Under the pieces are notes generated by a model. The model ran no database searches. It had not been told where the DNA came from and saw only the letters and a program-made list of their open reading frames with translations. The translations under genes and the position numbers were made by a program. From assembly GCA_910586665.1 (NCBI GenBank), contig CAJUIX010000020.1, positions 1 through 59,533 of the forward strand: a DNA stretch of 59,533 nucleotides, in the 5' to 3' direction. Shown here one piece after another: positions 53,350 through 59,533 of this stretch. The DNA is from an uncultured Duncaniella sp. (lineage in GTDB: Bacteria; Bacteroidota; Bacteroidia; Bacteroidales; Muribaculaceae). Numbering within the stretch: the first letter of the stretch is position 1; every line of letters begins with the position of its first letter.

Positions 53350-54789
53350 CTAACAACACATAGATTCGTCGGGATTGAGGTAGTAGAGGCGGGAGGTGGC
53401 GCGGGAAGTGGCGGTGTAGAGCCAGCGGTAGAAGTCGGCCTCGCGGGCTTCGGGTGGTATGCCGCCGAGGTCGATGAAAACGTTGCGCCACTGCGCGCCC
53501 TGGGCCTTGTGGCAGGTGACGGCGTAGGCATATTTGACCTGGAGGGCGTTGAAATAGGGGTCGGTCCGCAGACGGCGCAGGCGCGTGTCGTATGCGACGT
53601 CGGGGGCGTTGACCTCGGGGTCCTCGATGATGGCCCGGGCGAGCGACTCCATGCGCTCGCGGGAGAGCGAGGCGCTCTCGTCGGTGAGGGTGTCGAGGAA
53701 GATGCGGCAGTCAAGCTCCACGTCGCGGTCGGGGAGGTGGAGGGTGACGTTGGCGAAGCGGAAGCCGTATTTTTCCTCCGTGGAATTGACGGATGTGACC
53801 ACGGCCACGTCACCGTTGGCTATGAAGTCGAGCCCCTTGACCTTGGCTGCCCAGGTGTAGTTGTTTTTGGCGATGAGCAAGCGCTCACTCTTGACAAGTT
53901 CCTCCTCGTAGTCAAGAATCTGGGAGCGTATACCGAGGTTGAAGGCCGTCGCGCGGCGGTTGGAGCGGGTTATGACGGCTGTCTCTCCCGGACCATATTC
54001 GCGATAGCAGTTGCCGATGGCGTCGAGGACATCGTCGCCGGCGAGGACGGCTATGTCTGAGTGACCCTCGACGAAGAGACGCGGCGCGGGGAGGGGGTCA
54101 AGGAGCATGGCGCGGCGCAGCCAGGTGGCATTGCGGAGAATGCCCGAGCGGCGCGACTGGCGGACGGTGTCAGTCAAGACAGCGCGTGAGACGTGGAGCC
54201 CTAACTCCTTGAAGCGCATGGGAAACATGGCAGGGCTTTCGACGCTCCCCACCGGGGGAAGCTGGGCGACGTCGCCGAGGAGGATGAGGCGGCAGTTGTC
54301 GCCGGTGAACACGAATTGCAAGAGGTCTTCCAAGAGTCCGCCGGAGAGGTTCATGCCGCTGTCGCTATCGGAGTCGCCTATCATAGAAGCTTCGTCGACG
54401 ATGAACACGGCGCTCTCGAGGCGGTTGTCCTGGAGGGCGAGGTAGCCTCCACCCATGCCGCCGGCAGAGCCGCGGTAGATTTTGCGATGTATGGTGTAGG
54501 CGGGGTGGCCGGAATGGGCGCTGAACACTTTGGCCGCCCTCCCGGTCGGGGCGAGGAGCACCACGGGGCGCCCGACCTCCTCGAGCGCCTTGACGAGCGC
54601 GCCCGTGAGTGAGGTCTTGCCGGTGCCGGCATAGCCGTTGATGATGAAGACGGAGTCGGAGGGGGTGGCCGACGAGCAGAAGCGCGCCAGGGCGTCAATG
54701 AGCAGCGACTGCTGCCGGTTGGCGCTGTAGGGCAGCTTGGCCCTGACGAGGTCTGCAAATTCTCCGACTGTCATAACGTATAGTTTCAA
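53350..54789 (-). CDS. RecD-like / UvrD_C_2 helicase
   Basis: 479 residues. Walker A INGYAGTGKTSL, DEASMIGD (Walker B-type), LGDVAQLPPVGS, and the C-terminal UvrD_C_2-type AYAVTCHKAQGAQWRNVFID. Probably an SF1 DNA helicase in repair or recombination; RecB/RecC are not in the window. A clean promoter lies at 54833-54803 (minus strand). The start may be ATG 54789 or the in-frame ATG at 54774. Confidence 0.88.
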   Translation of the reverse strand: MKLYVMTVGEFADLVRAKLPYSANRQQSLLIDALARFCSSATPSDSVFIINGYAGTGKTSLTGALVKALEEVGRPVVLLAPTGRAAKVFSAHSGHPAYTIHRKIYRGSAGGMGGGYLALQDNRLESAVFIVDEASMIGDSDSDSGMNLSGGLLEDLLQFVFTGDNCRLILLGDVAQLPPVGSVESPAMFPMRFKELGLHVSRAVLTDTVRQSRRSGILRNATWLRRAMLLDPLPAPRLFVEGHSDIAVLAGDDVLDAIGNCYREYGPGETAVITRSNRRATAFNLGIRSQILDYEEELVKSERLLIAKNNYTWAAKVKGLDFIANGDVAVVTSVNSTEEKYGFRFANVTLHLPDRDVELDCRIFLDTLTDESASLSRERMESLARAIIEDPEVNAPDVAYDTRLRRLRTDPYFNALQVKYAYAVTCHKAQGAQWRNVFIDLGGIPPEAREADFYRWLYTATSRATSRLYYLNPDESMCC

Positions 54790-54802
54790 CTTTTCTCCAC
54801 GG

Positions 54803-54833
54803 CAAATTTAAGCATCATCCGTGAGATAACAAA
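54803..54833 (-). promoter_or_regulatory. Promoter of the RecD-like helicase gene
   Basis: On the minus strand TTTG (54833-54830), 19 nt, TAAATTTG (54810-54803). Exact consensus; transcription should begin about 54797, only a few nt before the ATG at 54789. Confidence 0.6.
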
Positions 54834-54909
54834 AAATAAACGCATGGAGATGACGAATTGTAGTTTTATACTATCTTTCGTTTATATTTTTGATTTCATT
54901 TCGTTTCAT

Positions 54910-54940
54910 TTTGTTTATTTTCGTTTTTTATTTATCTTTG
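54910..54940 (+). promoter_or_regulatory. Promoter of the DUF1593 gene
   Basis: TTTG at 54910-54913, 19 nt, TATCTTTG at 54933-54940. Exact consensus spacing; supports the start codon at 54976 rather than the upstream ATG at 54844. Confidence 0.65.
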
Positions 54941-54975
54941 CGGACATAACACCAAAATCCTTAAAGATTACTTAC

Positions 54976-56265
54976 ATGAAATTTAAAAAACTTATTTTAC
55001 TGACGACAATCCTGACAATATGCGTTATGCCGGCATCAGTTTTCGGAGCTGGAAAAAGCAAGCACCGCGTGCTGATAAGCACCGACATAGGCGGTACCGA
55101 CCCTGACGACAACCAGTCGATGGCACATGCTCTTATGTATACAGACTGTTTTGACCTGGAAGGGCTGGTTTCATCCCCCTCATACGGCTCGGGCAACAAG
55201 GAGGAAATCCTCCGTATGATAGACCTCTTTGAGAAGGACCTCCCCAAACTCAGCAAGCATATAAAGGGACTTACCACCCCCGACAAGCTCCGCGCCATGA
55301 CCAAGCAGGGGCGCAAGTGTGCCGCTCCCTATTGCGGATACACCACGGCGACAGAAGGGTCGGACTGGATTATCGAATGTGCACGTCGCAAAGACAAGCG
55401 CCCGCTGTGGGTGTCGGTGTGGGGCGGCCTTGACGACGTGGCCCAGGCCCTGCACGACGCTCCCGACATCGCGGACAAGATACGCGTCTACTGGATCGGC
55501 GGCCCGAACAAGAAATGGAGCACCAACAGCTACGCATATATAGTGAAGAACTTCCCCAACCTCTGGATAATCGAGGACAATGCCGCCTATCGTGGCTTCA
55601 TCACGCAGAACAAGGTCAAGGACAAGTATAATGCCGGCTACTACGACGCCTATCTCAAAGGAGCCGGACACCTCGGAGCCGACTTTATAAACTACTACAA
55701 GGGCATACCCAAGATGGGCGATACCCCGGCGCTCCTCTATGTCATGGACGGCGACCCCTATGACCCGCAGGGGGAATCATGGGGAGGAAGCTTCGAACCT
55801 ACCTCACGCAGCGCCCGCCCGGTATTCTACCGTCCCACGACCGAAAAAGACACCGTGCCCATCTATTCGATAATCGAGCTTCATGTCAAAGGCCCTGTGA
55901 ACAACGACATAGCGCCTGACTCGGTCTGCTTCCAGCTCGACATACGCAATCAGATATGGGACGGCTTCTATCTCGGCAACGGAGACTATGTGGTGCGCCA
56001 CTCCACCTATTACACCGGCACACTCCCCTATAAAATCACATCCCATATCCCCGGCTTCCCGCAATACGAGGGTGCAATCACAGTAGAGAACATCTGGCCA
56101 GGACGCGAATATCCCACGGACTACAAGGTAGGTCCCGACTGGTATACCGACAAGAGCGCTTCCGAACTATTCTGGCACGACCTCCAGGGAGCCGAGACCG
56201 TCTACAAATGGCGCCAGGCCGCAATGGAAGACTGGGGCAATAGACTGAAATACCTGAAAAACTAA
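54976..56265 (+). CDS. DUF1593 secreted nucleoside-hydrolase-like protein
   Basis: About 429 residues from the ATG at 54976, with a signal peptide (MKFKKLILLTTILTICVMPA). ISTDIGGTDPDDNQSMAHAL is the nucleoside-hydrolase-like N-terminus, with Asp residues for a divalent ion, and WVSVWGGLDDVAQAL follows. The C-terminal half is beta-rich. Family members in Bacteroidota are often near glycan-use genes. Substrate unknown. Longer translation from 54844 lies upstream of the promoter and is rejected. Confidence 0.85.
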   Translation: MKFKKLILLTTILTICVMPASVFGAGKSKHRVLISTDIGGTDPDDNQSMAHALMYTDCFDLEGLVSSPSYGSGNKEEILRMIDLFEKDLPKLSKHIKGLTTPDKLRAMTKQGRKCAAPYCGYTTATEGSDWIIECARRKDKRPLWVSVWGGLDDVAQALHDAPDIADKIRVYWIGGPNKKWSTNSYAYIVKNFPNLWIIEDNAAYRGFITQNKVKDKYNAGYYDAYLKGAGHLGADFINYYKGIPKMGDTPALLYVMDGDPYDPQGESWGGSFEPTSRSARPVFYRPTTEKDTVPIYSIIELHVKGPVNNDIAPDSVCFQLDIRNQIWDGFYLGNGDYVVRHSTYYTGTLPYKITSHIPGFPQYEGAITVENIWPGREYPTDYKVGPDWYTDKSASELFWHDLQGAETVYKWRQAAMEDWGNRLKYLKN

Positions 56266-56285
56266 CAAATACAAAGCAACGATTT

Positions 56286-56540
56286 ATGGAAACCAAGAAA
56301 TATACCTATGTCCCACAGGGCACTTGCTCGCGCCTCATCGAGATTGAGACGGAGGGGGATGTAATCAAGGATGTACGATTTGAAGGGGGCTGCAACGGCA
56401 ATCTCCAGGGAATAGCCTCGCTCGTCAGGGGGATGAAGGCTTCGGAAGTCATCGCCCGTCTTGAGGGCATCCGCTGCGGCCTCAAAGGCACCTCCTGCCC
56501 CGACCAACTATCGAAAGCTCTGAGGAAGATCACGGAGTAG
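56286..56540 (+). CDS. TSCPD domain protein (TIGR03905)
   Basis: 84 residues: GTCSRLIEIETEGD, FEGGCNGNLQGIASLVRGM, and the signature GTSCPDQLSKAL. Cysteines are conserved and suggest metal or redox binding. This domain also occurs in ribonucleotide reductases. Function of the stand-alone form is unknown. 20 nt after the DUF1593 gene. Confidence 0.85.
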   Translation: METKKYTYVPQGTCSRLIEIETEGDVIKDVRFEGGCNGNLQGIASLVRGMKASEVIARLEGIRCGLKGTSCPDQLSKALRKITE

Positions 56541-56591
56541 ACAAAAAATCTATTTCATTGATAGCGCCGAGAATATCTCCGAGGGTTTTCT

Positions 56592-56903
56592 TTATTGCAC
56601 GCTCCATAGCAACCTGCGGGTTTCGTCAACTTCCTGACGGAAGAATGGGTTTCTGATAGATTTGTTGACAACCATGTCGACTTTTCGACCGATCACGCCC
56701 TCAATTTCATGGACAAAGTCAAAAAAATTGTCGGCATAGTCAAGCAGATGAATCTTATCTTCGTCAAAATCTACGAGAAAGTCGACATCGCTCTTGTCTG
56801 TGAAGCGCGGGGTGAGGATGGAGCCGAATACCCACAATTTTGCGACCTTGTACTTGCGGCACAAGGCGATTATCTTGTCAATATTCATCTCTATCAGCTT
56901 CAT
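56592..56903 (-). CDS. MNT-domain nucleotidyltransferase (orphan third copy, A)
   Basis: 103 residues starting MKLIEMNIDKIIALCRKYK. The nucleotidyltransferase motif is GSILTPRFTDKSDVDF (GS-x10-DxD). It follows the HEPN gene by 2 nt and so forms an MNT(B)-HEPN-MNT(A) order. MntA-type antitoxins AMPylate HepT toxins. Its first 45 codons are nearly identical in DNA to B and C, while the C-terminal half diverges. Confidence 0.8.
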   Translation of the reverse strand: MKLIEMNIDKIIALCRKYKVAKLWVFGSILTPRFTDKSDVDFLVDFDEDKIHLLDYADNFFDFVHEIEGVIGRKVDMVVNKSIRNPFFRQEVDETRRLLWSVQ

Positions 56904-56905
56904 AT

Positions 56906-57244
56906 CTAAGAATCTAAAAGTTGTTCTACTTCTTTCTTAAGGAGTGGAAGGTGATTTATCACAATAGACCAGACTATATCATCTCTCAAACTATCATAAC
57001 CGTGTATGATATAATTACGAGTAGCCACTATCTGACGAGAGGAGCTGATTGGAATATCTTTATCAATTTTCAGAATCCTGTTCATCGCCTCCCCAATAAT
57101 GGCTATATTCCATTGGACAGCATTTTTAAAACATATATCTTCGCAAAAAGTCTGAAACATTTTTGGACGTGACTCCATAAATGATTCTATATTATTTATA
57201 CAATCCAATATATCTAACAGAGATTTATAAATTTTTTCATCCAT
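56906..57244 (-). CDS. HEPN-domain toxin-like protein (HepT-1)
   Basis: 112 residues, helical. The RNase motif Rx4-6H is RNYIIH, with the tyrosine target of AMPylation in the HGY continuation. Full for HepT. Overlaps the upstream MNT copy B by 8 nt. Probably a toxin or RNase regulated by MNT; AT-rich. Confidence 0.85.
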   Translation of the reverse strand: MDEKIYKSLLDILDCINNIESFMESRPKMFQTFCEDICFKNAVQWNIAIIGEAMNRILKIDKDIPISSSRQIVATRNYIIHGYDSLRDDIVWSIVINHLPLLKKEVEQLLDS

Positions 57245-57536
57245 AAATCAACCGTTTAGTATTGTCCAACTCTTTTCGAAAATAGGGATTTTTGACAGCT
57301 GTCTCATCAACCATATCGACTTTGCGACCAAGCAATTGTTCCAATTCATAGATAAAATCAAAGAATGTGATAAACATATCTTTGATTTCGTCATATTTGA
57401 ATATAACTGAAAAGTCGACATCGCTCTTGTCCGTGAAACGCGGAGTAAGGATGGAGCCGAATACCCACAGTTTTGCGACCTTGTACTTGCGACACAAGGC
57501 GATTATCTTGTCAATATTCATCTCTATCAGCTTCAT
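57237..57536 (-). CDS. MNT-domain nucleotidyltransferase (copy B)
   Basis: 99 residues from the ATG at 57536 (MKLIEMNIDKII); an earlier start at 57665 lies upstream of the promoter. Motif GSILTPRFTDKSDVDF is intact. Forms the MntA-HepT pair with 56906-57244. Promoter at 57573-57542 places transcription at the ATG, so probably leaderless. Confidence 0.82.
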   Translation of the reverse strand: MKLIEMNIDKIIALCRKYKVAKLWVFGSILTPRFTDKSDVDFSVIFKYDEIKDMFITFFDFIYELEQLLGRKVDMVDETAVKNPYFRKELDNTKRLIYG

Positions 57537-57541
57537 ATCTG

Positions 57542-57573
57542 CAAATATAGCACTTTGCGTGAATATTTTCAAA
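57542..57573 (-). promoter_or_regulatory. Promoter of the MNT(B)-HEPN-MNT(A) operon
   Basis: TTTG (57573-57570), 20 nt, TATATTTG (57549-57542) on the minus strand. Only 5 nt separate the -7 element from the ATG at 57536. Confidence 0.6.
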
Positions 57574-57618
57574 ATAATTATGGCTATTATTCTACTGCAA
57601 CCGTGACGATACGGGCTG

Positions 57619-58641
57619 TCAGCGGGATTCCAGGACTGAACGGCCCCAGCGGTATACGGTGTCAATCACGGAGGTGACTACGGAGTGCTTTTTGGCCAGT
57701 TCGTAGATGTATTTCAGCCCGTAGCCGAAGTCTTCGACGAAATAGCGGCTTGTGAAGTCGGGCGTGAAGCCCCCGTCGGTCTCAGTCATCGGCGAGAGTA
57801 TGCGCTTGAAGCTCTCTATCGAGCGGATTTTCGAGGTAAGGGAACACGCGTCGCTGCTCTCGTAGTACTCGAGTATGGGTTTTATGAAACCGGGGTTGAC
57901 GGGGAGGACGCCAATGAGGTCAAACAGCTCGCGGTCCATGCGGATGAGGAGGTCGGAAGCCTCGTCGGTCCACTCCTCGTAGAAGTAGGGGCAGCGCGGG
58001 AAAGTGGCCGTGGGGGTCCAGTCCTTGAAAATAGTGTAGATGCGCGATGTGTGCAAGAGGGGGTTGCTGTTGGTGATGCTCGCCTCGAGATAGTTGCCGA
58101 GCAGGCAGGTGGGACGCTCGAAGTATTCCTCGACAAAGCGGCGCAGCTGCCCGGCTGTGGCAGCATCGGCGTTCTCGACAGCTATATTGTAGCTGTCCTT
58201 GTAGCCGAGCAGGGCCGCCGAATGGCCATAGTCCCTGACACGGGCTATGTAGGGCACGCGCTGGAACCCCCACAGAGGGGTGTCGCTGCCGAATATGCGC
58301 AGCGCCTCGAAAAAGAAGCCGGTCGAGGAAAAGACGCTGCCCACGAAGGCTCCGGGCTTAAGAAAAGGCTTTATGCGCAGGAGTTCATCCTTGATGAGAA
58401 AACCTGGGAGGCAGAGCAGCACCATGTCGGCATCAGGGACAAGGTCAGAGGCTTCCGCCGACACGCCGCCGAGGGCGCCGGCATAAATCTTCCCGCACGG
58501 GTCAGTGACGCTGATCCGGCGAGACCAGCTCGCGGGATGATTCGTCAATAGATTAACCTTTATACCTTTTGAAGAAAGGACTCCGGCAATGACAGTGCCC
58601 AGACTCCCTCCCCCGCAGATGCAGATCGATGAGATTTCCAT
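57619..58641 (-). CDS. NAD/NADP octopine/nopaline (opine) dehydrogenase-like protein
   Basis: 340 residues from the ATG at 58641; the TTG at 58671 lies inside the -7 element and is rejected. N-terminal Rossmann motif ICGGGSLGTVIAGVL; the C-terminal Octopine_DH helical domain includes LEASITNSNPLLHTSRI, with the His and Asn typical of the active site, and LPVNPGFIKPILEYYES. Opine dehydrogenases make or break secondary amines of amino acids and keto acids. Substrate unknown. It has its own promoter. Confidence 0.8.
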   Translation of the reverse strand: MEISSICICGGGSLGTVIAGVLSSKGIKVNLLTNHPASWSRRISVTDPCGKIYAGALGGVSAEASDLVPDADMVLLCLPGFLIKDELLRIKPFLKPGAFVGSVFSSTGFFFEALRIFGSDTPLWGFQRVPYIARVRDYGHSAALLGYKDSYNIAVENADAATAGQLRRFVEEYFERPTCLLGNYLEASITNSNPLLHTSRIYTIFKDWTPTATFPRCPYFYEEWTDEASDLLIRMDRELFDLIGVLPVNPGFIKPILEYYESSDACSLTSKIRSIESFKRILSPMTETDGGFTPDFTSRYFVEDFGYGLKYIYELAKKHSVVTSVIDTVYRWGRSVLESR

Positions 58642-58668
58642 AGCTAAAATAATCGCGCTTTCCTGATG

Positions 58669-58700
58669 CAAAATTACGGATTAAATTCGGATAGAGCAAA
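58669..58700 (-). promoter_or_regulatory. Promoter of the opine-dehydrogenase-like gene
   Basis: On the minus strand TTTG (58700-58697), 20 nt, TAATTTTG (58676-58669). It gives a leader of about 25 nt to the ATG at 58641. Confidence 0.6.
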
Positions 58701-58738
58701 CGAAAACAATCGGTCACCAAATTTTGCCAATCGGCAGA

Positions 58739-59104
58739 TTAGCCCTCGGCCCCTAATTGCGCATTGTCTTTCCTTAACAATAACTGTATCTCACCTTTCA
58801 GTATTGGAAGATGGCGCATGACGATGCCACACATTATTTCTTTGTCAAGACTGTCATAGCTATGTATCATAAGATTCCGTGTATTAACTATCTTCCTGGC
58901 CGATGTAATGCCTATCCCAGGCTCTGTCTTTAAGACACGGTTCATGGCCTCCCCTATTATACTTATGTTCATCTGAACAAATTTTCTATAGACTCTGTCG
59001 CTACAGAATGTCTCATACCGACAGCCGCGCTTCTGTGTCTCCTCCTCCGTCTCAACAATGGCGTCGAGAATATCGAACAGATATTTTTCAACATTATTAT
59101 CCAT
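58739..59104 (-). CDS. HEPN-domain toxin-like protein (HepT-2)
   Basis: 121 residues. RNase motif RNLMIHSY (Rx4H plus Tyr) in the same context as in HepT-1 (NTRNLMIHSYDSL compared with ATRNYIIHGYDSL). Overlaps the MNT copy C by 8 nt. Confidence 0.83.
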   Translation of the reverse strand: MDNNVEKYLFDILDAIVETEEETQKRGCRYETFCSDRVYRKFVQMNISIIGEAMNRVLKTEPGIGITSARKIVNTRNLMIHSYDSLDKEIMCGIVMRHLPILKGEIQLLLRKDNAQLGAEG

Positions 59105-59402
59105 AAAGGGGTATTTTTGTGGAGTCGAGTTCCTTGCGGAAGTAGGGATTCTTTATCGAATCCTCGCACACGAGGTCGACATCACGCTTAAACAATCTCT
59201 TCAAATCATCCAAAAAATCGAAGTAATTGTCGGCATAATCAAGAAGCTCTATTTTGCTCTTATCAAAAACAACCGAAAAATCGACATCACTATGATCATT
59301 GAAACGCGGGGTGAGGACAGAGCCGAATACCCACAGCTTAGCAACCTTGTACTTCCTGCACAAGGCGATTATCTTGTCAATATTCATCTCTATCAGCTTC
59401 AT
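59097..59402 (-). CDS. MNT-domain nucleotidyltransferase (copy C)
   Basis: 101 residues from the ATG at 59402. Motif GSVLTPRFNDHSDVDF. Pairs with HepT-2. The 5' 60 nt or so match copies A and B closely; the rest has diverged. An upstream start at 59507 would run over the tRNA and is rejected. Confidence 0.82.
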   Translation of the reverse strand: MKLIEMNIDKIIALCRKYKVAKLWVFGSVLTPRFNDHSDVDFSVVFDKSKIELLDYADNYFDFLDDLKRLFKRDVDLVCEDSIKNPYFRKELDSTKIPLYG

Positions 59403-59409
59403 AACATTG

Positions 59410-59440
59410 CAAAGATATGGATTTATAATTAAAAAACAAA
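59410..59440 (-). promoter_or_regulatory. Promoter of the MNT(C)-HEPN operon
   Basis: TTTG (59440-59437), 19 nt, TATCTTTG (59417-59410) on the minus strand, 7 nt before the ATG at 59402; leader of 0-4 nt. Confidence 0.6.
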
Positions 59441-59479
59441 AAAGCGAATTCAGATACTGCTCTGAACTCGCCAATCCTG

Positions 59480-59533
59480 TGGAGTATAGCGGACTCGAAC
59501 CGCTCACCTCGACACTGCCAGTGTCGCGCTCTA
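59480..59533 (-). tRNA. tRNA-Ala (GGC), 5' part cut by the window edge
   Basis: On the minus strand the anticodon arm CGACA-CTGGCAG-TGTCG gives anticodon GGC. A T-arm (AGCGG, TTCGAGT, CCGCT) and acceptor 3' strand ATACTCC plus A follow. U at position 70 agrees with the G3:U70 pair of alanine tRNAs. CCA is not encoded. The 5' acceptor strand and D arm lie outside the window. Confidence 0.85.

Noticed and set aside
54844..54975. N-terminal extension of the DUF1593 protein
   Set aside because: It lies upstream of and over the consensus promoter at 54910-54940, and the signal peptide starts at the ATG at 54976.

Overview
The window looks like a chromosomal segment of a GC-rich gut Bacteroidales, most likely Muribaculaceae. 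This rests on family content (DUF4271, DUF4834, DUF4836, DUF2723, DUF1593), a NUDIX-type xylose regulator, and promoters of the Bacteroidota form TTTG, 19-20 nt, TAnnTTTG. Shine-Dalgarno sites are absent. The species assignment is an inference from sequence style; no rRNA is present.

Layout. 0.3-3 kb: glmS and rubrerythrin. 3-13 kb: a ten-kilobase minus-strand cluster for arabinoxylan and glucuronate breakdown (NUDIX regulator, xylB, xylA, sugar porter, GH51 arabinofuranosidase, KDPG aldolase, mannonate dehydratase, SDR mannonate oxidoreductase). 13.5-14.7 kb: an OmpA-family protein. 14.8-16.5 kb: a two-gene operon encoding a Pro/Glu-rich protein and an SU10-like phage major capsid protein. 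16.6-26.8 kb: two FKBPs, riboflavin synthase, cobalamin adenosyltransferase, trpS, a DUF2723 membrane protein, a polysaccharide deacetylase and queG. 26.8-30.7 kb: a DUF2339 membrane protein and an AT-rich AAA ATPase. 30.7-34.2 kb: a minus-strand group LOG, DUF4271, hemD, rnpA, yidD, tatD. 34.3-37.2 kb: a second phage-like block (adaptor-like protein, portal protein, two unknown small proteins). 37.3-43.4 kb: bioB, ThiF/MoeB, a MetE-like protein, a DegT aminotransferase, DUF4834, pssA, psd. 43.6-44.4 kb: a GNAT toxin-antitoxin-like pair. 44.4-47.7 kb: an ABC transporter with a DUF4836 lipoprotein. 47.8-53.2 kb: a five-gene envelope-glycan operon that starts with a pseudokinase. 53.3-56.5 kb: a RecD-like helicase, a DUF1593 protein, a TSCPD protein. 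56.6-59.4 kb: three MNT nucleotidyltransferases and two HEPN proteins around an opine-dehydrogenase-like gene. The right edge cuts a tRNA-Ala.

The most striking feature is the pair of phage-structure loci. The capsid operon (14.8 kb, plus strand) and the adaptor/portal operon (37.2 kb, minus strand) lie about 20 kb apart among housekeeping genes, with intact frames and host-like composition. Both start from the same unusual promoter: an 18-of-19-nt match to CTTTTnCTTTATCGCACTA, exactly 20 nt, then TAACTTTG. They also share a 16-nt leader, CCCTTAAACCCTAAAC, upstream of the capsid and portal start codons. Co-regulated, dispersed and apparently domesticated virion genes suggest a gene-transfer-agent-like or other virus-derived particle. 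No terminase, tail, lysis or integrase gene is visible here, so this remains a hypothesis.
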